Of a stretch of 64,000 nucleotides of DNA, positions 34,610-42,858 are shown in pieces; position 1 is the stretch's first letter, and each line of letters begins with the position of its first letter. Made by a program: the position numbers and the translations under genes. Source of the stretch: a virus; IMG/VR virus record IMGVR_UViG_3300034071_002576, positions 1-64,000 of that record. One strand, given 5' to 3'. Below the pieces are notes generated by a model. That model saw only the letters and a program-made list of their open reading frames with translations. It made no database searches and was not told the origin of the DNA.

Positions 34610-34672
34610 GTGAGTGGAACGTTGCAAGAGTAAGCAAATACAGGTCAGTATACAAGCCCTTTGAGATTTTTT

Positions 34673-35080
34673 TCAGATTTCAGCGCCGAATCCTTCCAGC
34701 CTCGTCACCCAGATACAGATATCATCCGTAATTCTTTCCGCCATTTGCATGACGTCGACATAACTGATGTCAATAGACATTAATAAATCATCCGTGATCG
34801 GTACTCCGAATTCTTCCATAACATACGTAGCTAACGGCATACACACGTCTACACACTCTCCGTCAGCACTGTTTTTATAAATGCAGAACATTTTTTTAAC
34901 GTCTATAAAATCTATGTAAGCTTCTTGGTACCTAACCGATCTGTTTAATGTGTTGGTCGGATGACCAGACATACACTCACATAATCGGTCCCGTATCCAA
35001 GAACATAGTTCTACATCTGTTATGCCGTTTGATTTATATTCGTTGTATACCGATCGTATGATGTACGCTATTTCTTTCAT
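34673..35080 (-). CDS. hypothetical protein, Cys/Asp-rich
   Basis: 135 residues, nine cysteines and many Asp/Ile (IRDRLCECMSG, ADGECVDVCMPLATYVM). No known zinc motif spacing. Overlaps the upstream gene by 4 nt, so part of the VWA-containing operon. Confidence 0.6.
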   Translation of the reverse strand: MKEIAYIIRSVYNEYKSNGITDVELCSWIRDRLCECMSGHPTNTLNRSVRYQEAYIDFIDVKKMFCIYKNSADGECVDVCMPLATYVMEEFGVPITDDLLMSIDISYVDVMQMAERITDDICIWVTRLEGFGAEI

Positions 35081-35301
35081 GTAGGTCTAGCCCTGCTCCA
35101 ACGTGCTTGTCCGTGAATGTGCCCAACGCACACCCACAGTTCGTTGTTGGTGGTGTCGTACCAGATATGTCCCACCCTAGGTCTGGGAGGTTGAGCCGCT
35201 GTGGAAATCAGCTCACCCTGTTCGAGATCGACTTCGGTTTCCTCAGTGCCACAGTACTCCTCTTTAACTCTAGAGATTTCATCAGCAGGGTTGCTTTTCA
35301 T
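35077..35301 (-). CDS. small acidic protein with WxD-type ending
   Basis: 74 residues. Acidic N-terminal half, then PRPRVGHIWYDTTNNELWVC, which resembles the small beta units GxxWYDTxxNxLxV also used in fibre proteins of this phage. Function unknown. 9 nt from the VWA gene. Confidence 0.55.
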   Translation of the reverse strand: MKSNPADEISRVKEEYCGTEETEVDLEQGELISTAAQPPRPRVGHIWYDTTNNELWVCVGHIHGQARWSRARPT

Positions 35302-35310
35302 GGCGTCAAC

Positions 35311-36861
35311 TTAGCGGAGACACTTTTGAATCGCATCCACAGCTTTCTCTGTGTTGTAAACGTTCACGGAATACACCTCATCGCTAAATCCTCGGCACAC
35401 ATCCGGGATGTCCGTGTTTATGCAGACAGTTGACCACTGGGTACCTGTTGCTGCTTTGAACGTGTTTACCTTTCGTTTGAGGGTTTCGTTGATGTCCGAG
35501 TGACCGTCCGTAATCATCAGAATGTCTGCTCGCGAATCTCGACAGCCTTTGTCGACCGCGTGGCTTAGTACGGCATTGAAGCTCGTCCCTCCGCCGAGAA
35601 TCCAGGTTCCTATGAAATCCAGCATCGTCGAGAGGTTGTTGCTCTTAGGGATTAGTTCGACTGTGTGCTCTATGCGCGTATCGAACAAGTTTATGAAAAC
35701 TTTTCGGTTTTCTTTCAGTGCTTCTTCCGCGACCACAAATGCGATGGCCTTGCTCCAGAGCTCAGGTTCTCCGCTCATAGAACCGGAGACATCGATATAC
35801 ATAACAACAGGACCTTTGCCTAGATTTTTTTGCTGAGCTGTGTAGTCTTTTGTGAGTATAGTCTTTTGGGAGAATTTCAGGGCAAATAATGCGCGCCCCT
35901 GGGGGGTTCCTGCCAGCGCGAGCTCTGCTGGAAAAGCTTTGGTGACATCGTTGCTGAAGGTTGCTCCTGTGATTGCCTCGTAGTTTGCCGAAGCGCTCTT
36001 AGCCCTCTTTCGTTGAAGCCACACGCGACGCAGAGCCCCGAGTTTTTTTGTCAGTGCGCGAAGCTGTTTACTGTTCTTGAGCCTGTTAGCTAATTCTTTT
36101 TTCTCCTTGAGGTCGTTTGTTTGCCTGCCTTGACCGGGCTGCAACCCGTGGAGAGTAGACAATGCCTCTTCCGTTTCGTCGCTTTCCTTTATTACTTGAT
36201 CGATAATCTGGCTCGCTTGCGGTTGGAGTCTTTCCGCAGCTTGTTGGATAGCGTCGTTGATTGCCTGATTCAGTGCCTTGCCTGCTCGCCGCGCTTCGTT
36301 TGCTTTTTGAGTGTCTCCCTCTTTCTGGGCTTTTTGAAACTGCTCCCTGAGTTCCTGCAGTTTTTTGTCTGCTGCTGTAAGGAGCTCGACGTCGAATTGA
36401 TTCTCCTCTATCGCTTTCTGAATAACTTCAGATAGTTTGTTGAGGATATTTACGGAGTTGTTCCCAGAGTTGAACTGGTTACCCACGCAACGCGTGAGTA
36501 GCTCTGTCCAGCCAGCAGCTTGGGATAAGTCAGCCATGATTGCATACCATATTCCATTCTCTGGTTTATACCCTTCTGGTATTGCCGCGCTATCGCCGTC
36601 GCAAACCTTTCGGAAATACTGTTCGTAGGCGTCTTCCGTGACGAGCCAGTTGACGTTGTCACCGTTATAGAGTCTGTCAAATAGCTCCTTCCCGAAGCGA
36701 GACAGTTGTTTGATGTTGTGATGGTCGATTAGGTAGGTAACAACAGGACGGCTTTCTCTGATGAAGTCATCCCATAGAAAATCCGCCAGCGCAGAACAAG
36801 CGAGCGTTAGAGGCTCGTTGTTGACGAGACGAACGAATTCTGAGTGCGTGTCAAAGTTCAT
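35311..36861 (-). CDS. von Willebrand A-domain protein, CobT/ViaA-like
   Basis: 516 residues from the ATG at 36861; the frame runs further up, but a small gene overlaps there. Residues about 170-300 are coiled-coil and Lys/Gln/Ala-rich. The VWA domain begins near 355 with a complete MIDAS: YIDVSGSMSG (DxSxS), GGGTSFN (Thr) and MITDGHSD (Asp). Paired with the MoxR-type ATPase upstream, it fits the MoxR/VWA systems (RavA-ViaA, CobS-CobT), in which the ATPase remodels or inserts metal into a target recognised by the VWA protein. Target in phage infection unknown. Confidence 0.8.
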   Translation of the reverse strand: MNFDTHSEFVRLVNNEPLTLACSALADFLWDDFIRESRPVVTYLIDHHNIKQLSRFGKELFDRLYNGDNVNWLVTEDAYEQYFRKVCDGDSAAIPEGYKPENGIWYAIMADLSQAAGWTELLTRCVGNQFNSGNNSVNILNKLSEVIQKAIEENQFDVELLTAADKKLQELREQFQKAQKEGDTQKANEARRAGKALNQAINDAIQQAAERLQPQASQIIDQVIKESDETEEALSTLHGLQPGQGRQTNDLKEKKELANRLKNSKQLRALTKKLGALRRVWLQRKRAKSASANYEAITGATFSNDVTKAFPAELALAGTPQGRALFALKFSQKTILTKDYTAQQKNLGKGPVVMYIDVSGSMSGEPELWSKAIAFVVAEEALKENRKVFINLFDTRIEHTVELIPKSNNLSTMLDFIGTWILGGGTSFNAVLSHAVDKGCRDSRADILMITDGHSDINETLKRKVNTFKAATGTQWSTVCINTDIPDVCRGFSDEVYSVNVYNTEKAVDAIQKCLR

Positions 36862-37081
36862 TTGATGGTTTGCTTGTGTCGGTGCTGGTTTCCGAGAGTT
36901 CATCCGTAATAGCTTTCCGATAACCCCAGGCTGCCGCCGTGGCCGCCAACCTATGGATCGGGTCCTCACAATCCGGATGCCGAGAGTCCTGCAGGATCGA
37001 AACCCACCAGGACTCTACGAGCTCTGCTGAAAGTTCCTTACGTAATCCTTTACTTACTGATGTCACTGATAGCTCGCGCAA
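36851..37081 (-). CDS. small protein related to the 43361-44572 family
   Basis: 76 residues bridging the MoxR and VWA genes, overlapping them by 32 and 11 nt. Contains WWVSILQDSR and HRLAATAAAWGYRKAITDEL. The AAxAAxWGY core recurs in the tandem family at 43361-44572 (AARAAQWGYEQ). Codon overlap with both partners suggests co-translation. Function unknown. Confidence 0.5.
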   Translation of the reverse strand: MRELSVTSVSKGLRKELSAELVESWWVSILQDSRHPDCEDPIHRLAATAAAWGYRKAITDELSETSTDTSKPSNEL

Positions 37082-38237
37082 GGGTATCGCAGTGATTTTG
37101 GAGAGTTTGCTGAAGTTTAACTCCGGAGCTGCGTGTGCTCGCAGACATTCTCAGCTTGGACCCGTCCAACAGTTCTGAGACTTTATCCCTTACTGTTGTC
37201 ATGTCTTTAGCGTATTTACGTAGTTGAACAACAAAATCATTAAGCTCACTCAAACCTTTGACTCGGTAGCGATGGCTGTGTGTGCTGTACTCGGCCATGA
37301 TTCCTGCAGCAGCTCTCTTCGCGTCTGAAAACACTTTGTCCGCTGTGGGGACCTCCTGCTCTAGAACCTCCTTAATGATGTCTTGATCCTCCCCTGATTG
37401 GTAGACAATGTGAATCAAACTACCGTGCATATGTTCAGGGAATAACTCGTCGTCACCTTGGACAACAGCCCATGCTTTGAGAAACTTGAGGATTTGAACG
37501 CGGCGTCTATCGCTGATCGTGATCGCTCGGGTGCCCAGCATCTCCCAGACCGAACTGAACTTATCTAAGAATTCCGCTGATACCGAGATTTGCTCGGCTT
37601 CAGTCTGCAGTTCAGCTAGTTCGTTGAGGGTTAAGTGCTCGCCCACCGCGGGGCGCTTTTCCATACCCAGACCCCATGCGTCCAGCTTCCTCTTAGATAC
37701 GGGTTTTTGCAAGAGGTTAACTGTAGGGCGAAATAAGAAACGATCGGCAAAAGCCTGCAGTGACTCTTCGTCTGGCCAGCTGTTCGTCGCAGCGATGATC
37801 GATTGGATGGGTGTCTCGATATTCTCTTTACCGTTGTTAAACGTCCTCTCGTTCAACAGAGTGAGTAGTGAATTAAGGATCGCAGAGGATCCACGAAACA
37901 ACTCGTCTAAGAATCCGATGTGAGCTGTAGGCAGATAACCTTCTGTGTCGCGGGTGTACTCGTCGGCCAGCAGTTTGGTCACTGCAACAGGACCGAACAC
38001 CTCGGATGGATCCGTCGTGGGGGTGAGCAGGTATCCGAAGTAGTTTGCTCCGCTTATCCCTCCGCAAACGCTCCGCACTAGATCTGACTTACCTGTACCG
38101 GGTAGACCTAAGAGGAACGCGTTTTGCTTGCTCAACAGCGACGCAAGCAATCCGTCAATAACTGGACCGCGTTCCAGATGTGCTGCGCTGAGTGCGCCGC
38201 GGAAGTTTTGAAGCTTGGTGAAGAGTTGATCGTTCAT
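37050..38237 (-). CDS. MoxR-family AAA+ ATPase, RavA/CobS-like
   Basis: 395 residues from the ATG at 38237. AAA+ motifs: Walker A LLGLPGTGKS (near 45), the MoxR-type TTDPSEVFGP loop, Walker B HIGFLDELFRGSSAILNSLL, sensor 1 IIAATNSW, and arginine finger FADRFLFRP. The C-terminal 200 residues are helical. MoxR ATPases work with VWA proteins to mature or remodel complexes; CobS-type forms chelate cobalt in cobalamin synthesis. No chelatase large subunit is present, so a chaperone role is more likely. In an operon with VWA and DUF3150-like genes. Confidence 0.85.
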   Translation of the reverse strand: MNDQLFTKLQNFRGALSAAHLERGPVIDGLLASLLSKQNAFLLGLPGTGKSDLVRSVCGGISGANYFGYLLTPTTDPSEVFGPVAVTKLLADEYTRDTEGYLPTAHIGFLDELFRGSSAILNSLLTLLNERTFNNGKENIETPIQSIIAATNSWPDEESLQAFADRFLFRPTVNLLQKPVSKRKLDAWGLGMEKRPAVGEHLTLNELAELQTEAEQISVSAEFLDKFSSVWEMLGTRAITISDRRRVQILKFLKAWAVVQGDDELFPEHMHGSLIHIVYQSGEDQDIIKEVLEQEVPTADKVFSDAKRAAAGIMAEYSTHSHRYRVKGLSELNDFVVQLRKYAKDMTTVRDKVSELLDGSKLRMSASTRSSGVKLQQTLQNHCDTLARAISDISK

Positions 38238-38458
38238 GGTTTGATTGTGAGTGGTTGGTAGCCGATTGGGTGCGGAAAAGGAATGCAGTGCATGTTCACT
38301 CTGCACTCTGTTACTAAAGACTTTGTTAGTGTCGCTAGCTTTTTAACGGCAGTGTCATACTCGACAAAAGTGACAGCTTCGAAAATGTTTGATGTGTACT
38401 TTTCGATGTCACACAAATAGCCTTTCGACGATTCGATGACATAAACGAGTCGATCCAT
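38234..38458 (-). CDS. hypothetical protein between ATPase and DUF3150-like genes
   Basis: 74 residues, MDRLVYVIESSKGYLCDIEK at the N-terminus. Overlaps the ATPase gene by 4 nt and the preceding stop by 1 nt, so certainly in the operon. No motif recognised. Confidence 0.6.
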   Translation of the reverse strand: MDRLVYVIESSKGYLCDIEKYTSNIFEAVTFVEYDTAVKKLATLTKSLVTECRVNMHCIPFPHPIGYQPLTIKP

Positions 38459-39684
38459 TAAAAGTCAACCTCAGCTTCAGCAGTCTCGGTTTGTTTTGTT
38501 TCGGGTTCCTGGGGGCGAGTGGCGAGTTCGGTCAGAAGCTCATCCAAGTTTTCGCCAGCTTCTCCGATAAGTTCTTTACGCTGGTTGATCAGTTTCTTAA
38601 GCTGTTTGGACCTTTGAGCGTAGATATCGAGTTCTAAGTTTGCGTCCTTCACTAGGAGATTGAGGGCTCCGACATTTTCGGCGGCAGTGATTCGTTCGCA
38701 TAGAGTTTTGTACTGAGAGGAGAGCGCAAGAGATTTTTTGAGTTTCTCCAAACCTTTAGAGGCATCTCTGTCATCGCAAATACTTTCTAACTCGTCACGT
38801 ATAGTTTGCTGAACGTTGATGAAATCCTCCGTTGCTTTTTGCCTGGTGGCGCGATCATCCGCTTGAATTCGCGTACCTGTGCTCAAGAGTTCAGCTGCAA
38901 GGTCAGCCAATTTTTCGAAGCCAGGGACAGAGTCGCTTATCAGCTTCAGCTTTTCTGCCGTCAGCTGCCACGAGCCCCGCTTTTTAGTGGAGCCCGTTTG
39001 CTGTCTGCCGATCTTGTGTGAACCACGAACGTCCAGGTCATCCAGCAGCTCCGCGCTTATCTGAAGAGCTTTATCGGCGGCATTGCCCCTTGCGGCTTCG
39101 AGAACTTGCTGCGTATTGATCTGGTTTTCGTAGGCGAGGAGGGATGCTAGGTCTCCGTCGATTGGTTTGTCGACTTTTTCAAGAGAGATAGGCAGCGGCC
39201 CGAGAACCGACACGCGGATAGGTGCTTGGTATTCCTCCCTCGTGGGGAAGAGCTTCAGGTAAGCTTCGTGTGCTAAACGGAACTCATCATCTTCCCTGAA
39301 CAGAGGGCGCAGGATGTTGTAAGCAGTTTGGTGCCAGGCATCGTATTCCTCTTGCCACAGATCCTTTAGCCTCTCGTTAGCTTCTTTGGCAGCTTTACGG
39401 ATGTCCTTGATCAGAGCATTAGCGCACTGAAAATAGTTAGAAGTGACAAAGTGAGAATCGCCATAGTGAATGCAATAGCTGTCATACAGTTCACGCTGAA
39501 TGACACGAAGTGCATCCAATTCTGCTTTGAGGGAATTCGAAAGATTCGGGCGAAGGCTGACAGTGTTGTTTTGTTCAAGGGTTTCAATCACCGACTGCGG
39601 CAGCTTGAGATCATCGAACTTAATTTGAACCGACTGCCTTACATCGGCAGAGATCGAACAAGCGAGCAAATAATGCGAAGTCAT
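38458..39684 (-). CDS. DUF3150-like protein of the MoxR-VWA module
   Basis: 408 residues, mainly helical with long charged coiled-coil stretches and an acidic Glu/Thr-rich tail ending EAEVDF. Length and linkage to a MoxR/VWA pair match the DUF3150 family, whose function is unknown. Recognition rests on context and architecture more than on a sharp motif. It heads the operon that continues through 35311. The terminator at 39727 lies upstream. Confidence 0.5.
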   Translation of the reverse strand: MTSHYLLACSISADVRQSVQIKFDDLKLPQSVIETLEQNNTVSLRPNLSNSLKAELDALRVIQRELYDSYCIHYGDSHFVTSNYFQCANALIKDIRKAAKEANERLKDLWQEEYDAWHQTAYNILRPLFREDDEFRLAHEAYLKLFPTREEYQAPIRVSVLGPLPISLEKVDKPIDGDLASLLAYENQINTQQVLEAARGNAADKALQISAELLDDLDVRGSHKIGRQQTGSTKKRGSWQLTAEKLKLISDSVPGFEKLADLAAELLSTGTRIQADDRATRQKATEDFINVQQTIRDELESICDDRDASKGLEKLKKSLALSSQYKTLCERITAAENVGALNLLVKDANLELDIYAQRSKQLKKLINQRKELIGEAGENLDELLTELATRPQEPETKQTETAEAEVDF

Positions 39685-39726
39685 TTGTTTTAGTTACAGA
39701 GTGTTGATGTTGCGGCTAAGAAGTAA

Positions 39727-39745
39727 CCCCCTCGCTGGGAGGGGG
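39727..39745 (-). terminator. GC-rich hairpin, probable terminator of 39836-40261
   Basis: CCCCCTC and GAGGGGG form a perfect 7-bp stem with a 5-nt loop between two leftward genes. The U tract is weak on both strands, TTACTTCTT on the minus and CTTTTT a few bases on in the plus, so efficiency is uncertain. Confidence 0.5.
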
Positions 39746-39835
39746 CTCAGCTTTTTAGCTCCAGGAAACCCTAGCCCGATTGACAAGGAAATGCAAGCAG
39801 TTCACACAGGCTGCAGATCTGCTCTGTACTGCCCG

Positions 39836-40261
39836 CTACTTTTTAAGCCGCGTAAACGCGAGGACGATTTTGTCGGTCATTTCGTCGCACTCGCCTGTCA
39901 GCACAAGAGCCTCGGCGGCGTGCTTGAGTTGCATCTTCGCGACCTTCAGCTCCTGCTCCAGCTTGCTGACTTTTGCAGAGAGCTTCTCCAGTTTGTCGTG
40001 CGACGTGGGAACTCGGCTGACGCGCACCACAATGTTCGTGTTGTGCTGCGGGAATCGGAATCGACTTTTGTCACCCGAGAACACTGACAGATCTATACCT
40101 GCACTTTCTGCAGCGGTTACATCCCGGAGCAGGTTGTCTTTTGCAGCTTCGTACGGTGCGCCGAATGATTCGTTCAGGTTTTTCAGTGCCGTGTCGCACT
40201 CATCGTACGCTTCGGCGGCGATGGCGCCGAGCTCCACAAGGTCTTTTGTCTTTAGGGTCAT
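39836..40261 (-). CDS. hypothetical coiled-coil protein
   Basis: 141 residues. Helical throughout, with a clear coiled coil at about 90-120 (HDKLEKLSAKVSKLEQELKV) and a central basic segment. No family recognised. First of the large leftward early run after a 170-nt gap. Confidence 0.6.
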   Translation of the reverse strand: MTLKTKDLVELGAIAAEAYDECDTALKNLNESFGAPYEAAKDNLLRDVTAAESAGIDLSVFSGDKSRFRFPQHNTNIVVRVSRVPTSHDKLEKLSAKVSKLEQELKVAKMQLKHAAEALVLTGECDEMTDKIVLAFTRLKK

Positions 40262-40433
40262 GTTGGTAGTGATGTTGATGTGAGCACCACGTTTGGTTCG
40301 GTCGGTGCCACCGAGAGCATGCTAGCACACTCAGTGCCTTTATGATCCTAGAATCCTCGCTGAGAGAATCGAACTCCGCACATGCCCACAGAGTAAGACC
40401 AGGACAGCCACCAGGCGCGAGGGGGATGGAGGA

Positions 40434-40613
40434 TCAGCGTTTCAGGTAAACGGCGACGCTATTAGGGTTTGCGATCTGGTTCATCTGCATGAAAACGTAC
40501 TTAGCGTCACGTGGGCTGTGAGCCTCTACACAACCGCTGAATTTCCACTCTTTCCGATGAGCTCTGGAGAACACATCAAAGGTCTGGAGTTTGGTTTCAC
40601 CGGGGTTTGGCAT
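40434..40613 (-). CDS. small hypothetical protein, 59 aa
   Basis: ATG at 40613. Starts MPNPGETKLQTFDVFSRAHR and continues KEWKFSGCVEAHSPRDAKYV. Protein-like, with a possible beta-alpha pattern. An isolated gene downstream of the GCTACTTAACG-type element at about 40763. Function unknown. Confidence 0.55.
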   Translation of the reverse strand: MPNPGETKLQTFDVFSRAHRKEWKFSGCVEAHSPRDAKYVFMQMNQIANPNSVAVYLKR

Positions 40614-40794
40614 CAGCTCTCGTTTTGGTCTTTCCGCACTATAGCGACCTTTTTGTATCCGCCGCTACGTCATCTCTTTACTTAGGTTTGTTTCTAGCTC
40701 TTGTACGTTTTTATGCGCTAGTTTGGTTAACTTGCACTTAATAAAAAGTTTTTATTTAATTGAGCTACTTAACGTAATTTGCGCCTCCTATCAT
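40614..40794 (-). promoter_or_regulatory. intergenic control region with shared element
   Basis: About 180 nt, A/T-rich in its second half. It holds GAGCTACTTAACGTAATTTG (from 40762), matching GGGCTACTTAACGCAACTTG (from 11553) at 17 of 20 positions. Both copies lie upstream of a leftward gene. A promoter or operator function is inferred from the repeat and position. Confidence 0.4.
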
Positions 40795-40819
40795 CAAAAA
40801 AGCCCGAGCGAACTCGGGC
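40795..40819 (-). terminator. intrinsic terminator of the YkuD operon
   Basis: GCCCGAG and CTCGGGC form a perfect 7-bp stem with a CGAA loop; TTTTTT follows on the minus strand. It lies 19 nt beyond the stop of the L,D-transpeptidase-like gene and closes the leftward small-gene array. Confidence 0.85.
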
Positions 40820-40837
40820 CTTCTGCTAACCTCACGC

Positions 40838-41587
40838 TTAACTTTCTACGACAAGTTTCGTAATGTTATAGTGCTTGATCCAAGTGACTAGCTTTGTCGT
40901 TGCTTCTGCTGATTGCAGTCCGATACATCCGCTAGTCCCTGATTCTCCATTAAGCTTGCCCCAACTTGGATCCTGATGAAAACCAAGAGCTGATCGCCCC
41001 GTGGCGAATAGAGGAGTTACAGGAATCCAATAACCTTTGCCTAATTCAGGGTCATCGAAAGGAGCGGCCGCCATGCCGAGTCGATCAACCCTGTAAGTTC
41101 CCTTAGGTAAAGGAGATTTATTTCCTGCTGTATTTCGATCGGCTGTTTGTCGGTACGCCCGTCCGGTCAGCGCCGGCAGAGTTTCGAGAACGATATTTTG
41201 ATTGTTGACTAGATCGAGCGACCATATGGGGTCCTTCGTTTCCTTCACCGTCTTATCTGTTTTCTTCAGAATCAAGAACGCCTGCGAACTCGTAGTTATC
41301 CGCGGCGGGTTTGAGCCTGGCTTTAGTTGAATCGTAGGACGTGAGGATCCTGGTTCTTCGGGAACGCCAGGCATCGGACTTGCGTCTAAGGGCAGCACAC
41401 CTTCGGGGACTCCAGTTCCCTGCTGCCCTGGTCCCTGCTCTAACGGAGAGACTTGTGCGTACATCATCTGCTTTAGATGCTCTTCCTGCGCTGCATGATG
41501 CGCCATTAGTTGGGAGCCTTGGTGCAGCGCAACAGCTGCAGCAACGCCGGACACGGTCCCGATGATTGCAAACATTCTGATTTTCAT
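40838..41587 (-). CDS. L,D-transpeptidase-like (YkuD) exported protein
   Basis: 249 residues. An N-terminal hydrophobic segment (MFAIIGTVSGVAAAVAL) indicates export or membrane anchoring, then a Pro/Gly-rich linker. The C-terminal domain shows the YkuD pattern: PLPKGTYRVDRLG, a His in ALGFHQDPSWG, and the catalytic Cys in GTSGCIGL. In canonical enzymes the motif is HxxS/THGCIR; here His and Arg next to the Cys are replaced by Ser and Gly. YkuD enzymes crosslink peptidoglycan through meso-DAP. TAATG overlap with the upstream membrane protein gene. Confidence 0.7.
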   Translation of the reverse strand: MKIRMFAIIGTVSGVAAAVALHQGSQLMAHHAAQEEHLKQMMYAQVSPLEQGPGQQGTGVPEGVLPLDASPMPGVPEEPGSSRPTIQLKPGSNPPRITTSSQAFLILKKTDKTVKETKDPIWSLDLVNNQNIVLETLPALTGRAYRQTADRNTAGNKSPLPKGTYRVDRLGMAAAPFDDPELGKGYWIPVTPLFATGRSALGFHQDPSWGKLNGESGTSGCIGLQSAEATTKLVTWIKHYNITKLVVES

Positions 41588-42009
41588 TAGAGGTTACCTG
41601 GGCCGACTTGAGGAGCCGGCGGGGCGGAAGGGTAGCGCGGAGCGTCGAAGTCACCTGGACCTGTCGCCGCCCTCGGGGGCGTGGGAGGAGCCACAGGGAG
41701 AGGAGCTGATCTCTCGGGCTCTACAGGCTGAGGCTCTGGTTGAGACTCCTCAGGTGTGTTTTCTGGTTCTTTAGGTTTCTCTAGAGCCTCCGTTGATTGT
41801 GTTGAAGGTTGAGTCTCTTGAGACTCGCCCATCTGCTTTAGCCATTCAGCTTTCGCCTTCTCTTCGGGAGAGGGGTCCATCTTGCCTTCTTTATCCGGTG
41901 AAGCACCGGGCATCAAGGCAGACACGACCATGCCCGCTAGGTTAACACCGACAGATGCTACTAGAAACGCAGCAACGCCTACGCCAACCCAAACTATCTT
42001 ACGTAACAT
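41587..42009 (-). CDS. single-pass membrane protein with Pro/Glu-rich tail
   Basis: 140 residues from the ATG at 42009; upstream codons overlap the SH3b gene and are unlikely. A TM helix at about 4-30 (IVWVGVGVAAFLVASVGVNL) is followed by a charged, Pro/Glu/Gln-rich extended region, as in TonB-like or spanin-like proteins that span the periplasm. It sits between two exported cell-wall-related proteins, so a periplasmic scaffold role is plausible. Confidence 0.6.
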   Translation of the reverse strand: MLRKIVWVGVGVAAFLVASVGVNLAGMVVSALMPGASPDKEGKMDPSPEEKAKAEWLKQMGESQETQPSTQSTEALEKPKEPENTPEESQPEPQPVEPERSAPLPVAPPTPPRAATGPGDFDAPRYPSAPPAPQVGPGNL

Positions 42010-42011
42010 GG

Positions 42012-42287
42012 TCAGCGACAGAGGTAATCTGCGCGTTGCCACCCGACTAAGCCGTTGTATTCGACTTTGTACCATCGCATATTGTCTCCTCCCCACACCC
42101 AAGTGAGCACGCGAACGTAGACTTCTGCGGGGATTGATGCAATCACATAGTTGCTGCGGCTCGGGCCGTTGCGTAGGTTGACTGAACTGTTTGGATCTCG
42201 AGTGCACGTCATCGCGTACGATTGTGCATCAGCCGAGGGTGCCCACGTGGTGAACATGAGCGCTGCGATTGCTAGCAGTTTGTTCAT
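42012..42287 (-). CDS. secreted SH3b-domain protein
   Basis: 91 residues. Signal peptide MNKLLAIAALMFTTWAPSADA with a likely cut after ADA. The mature part is one bacterial SH3 domain (SVNLRNGPSRSNYVIASIPA ... WYKVEYNGLVGWQRADYL) with two cysteines near its ends that could form a disulfide. SH3b domains bind peptidoglycan or peptides. Part of a cell-wall cluster with the YkuD-like and Pro-rich membrane proteins. Confidence 0.7.
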   Translation of the reverse strand: MNKLLAIAALMFTTWAPSADAQSYAMTCTRDPNSSVNLRNGPSRSNYVIASIPAEVYVRVLTWVWGGDNMRWYKVEYNGLVGWQRADYLCR

Positions 42288-42311
42288 TGGTTTAGTTATT
42301 TGATTTTGAGT

Positions 42312-42491
42312 TTAGTCTTCGTCAGGGAAGATAAAGTTTTCATGGAGGTTACCCATGGTGCAGTTAACGATTGATTCGATTACTGCCTCCTCTGAAGGAT
42401 TTTCTGTGTGTTTGTGTGCACGGTGGTACCCTCGGCGTACGCCAGCTTCGATTGTCTCTTCGAAAAGTTTGTAGAAACGAGGAGTGAGCAC
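42312..42491 (-). CDS. small hypothetical protein, 59 aa
   Basis: GTG at 42491 chosen because GGGAGG lies 9-10 nt upstream; a TTG further up would start inside the neighbour. Helical, His/Glu-rich (FEETIEAGVRRGYHRAHKHT). No family recognised. Confidence 0.55.
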   Translation of the reverse strand: MLTPRFYKLFEETIEAGVRRGYHRAHKHTENPSEEAVIESIVNCTMGNLHENFIFPDED

Positions 42492-42493
42492 GG

Positions 42494-42703
42494 TCAGCGT
42501 CCCTCCCAAAGTTTGTCAGTAAATTGCCAGATGTAAGCTACGAGAAGTTCGTCAACTTCCAGGCCAGCGTACTCGGCTTCCCTTTTAAACTTGTCGTCGA
42601 ATAGAAGATGAATGAGTTTGGGTGAGATTTGAAGAGCCACCTCATCTCTGAAGGCTACTTTGTACTCGTCTGCAGTTAGTTCAATTGCCGGGAACATGGT
42701 CAT
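42494..42703 (-). CDS. small hypothetical protein, 69 aa
   Basis: Begins MTMFPAIELTADEYKVAFRD; acidic, helical. ATGA overlap with the upstream membrane-peptide gene. Function unknown. Confidence 0.55.
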   Translation of the reverse strand: MTMFPAIELTADEYKVAFRDEVALQISPKLIHLLFDDKFKREAEYAGLEVDELLVAYIWQFTDKLWEGR

Positions 42704-42852
42704 CTGTGTTTGAAAAAAACGTCAGCGTACAGGCAGAGAATCCCTGAGATCGTGAAGATAAGATTCCAGGGAAAGACTGGTGTGCATGCTGTGAGCACAA
42801 AGCATACAGCAGCCAGCACCAGGCAGAGATTAAATTGTGTTCGGTGAGACAT
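42700..42852 (-). CDS. 50-aa membrane protein with lipobox-like LTAC
   Basis: ATG at 42852. Two hydrophobic helices: LCLVLAAVCFVLTAC and NLIFTISGILCLYADVFF. LTAC at residues 20-23 fits a lipoprotein signal, but the second helix is also long enough to span the membrane, so either a lipoprotein or a two-pass protein is possible. Overlaps the next gene by 4 nt (ATGA). Confidence 0.55.
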   Translation of the reverse strand: MSHRTQFNLCLVLAAVCFVLTACTPVFPWNLIFTISGILCLYADVFFKHR

Positions 42853-42858
42853 TTAGTG

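Noticed and set aside
37050-38237. Assignment as cobaltochelatase CobS in cobalamin synthesis
   Set aside because: The ATPase/VWA pair is real, but no large chelatase subunit or other cobalamin gene is visible, so the pathway claim is not supported.
40354-40422. Minus-strand tRNA-like sequence with acceptor CCTCGC/GCGAGG and T arm around TTCGATT
   Set aside because: Length is about right (69 nt), but no D arm and no anticodon arm with a seven-base loop can be drawn, and the T stem has a mismatch. Kept only as a possible degenerate relative of the other tRNA-like elements.
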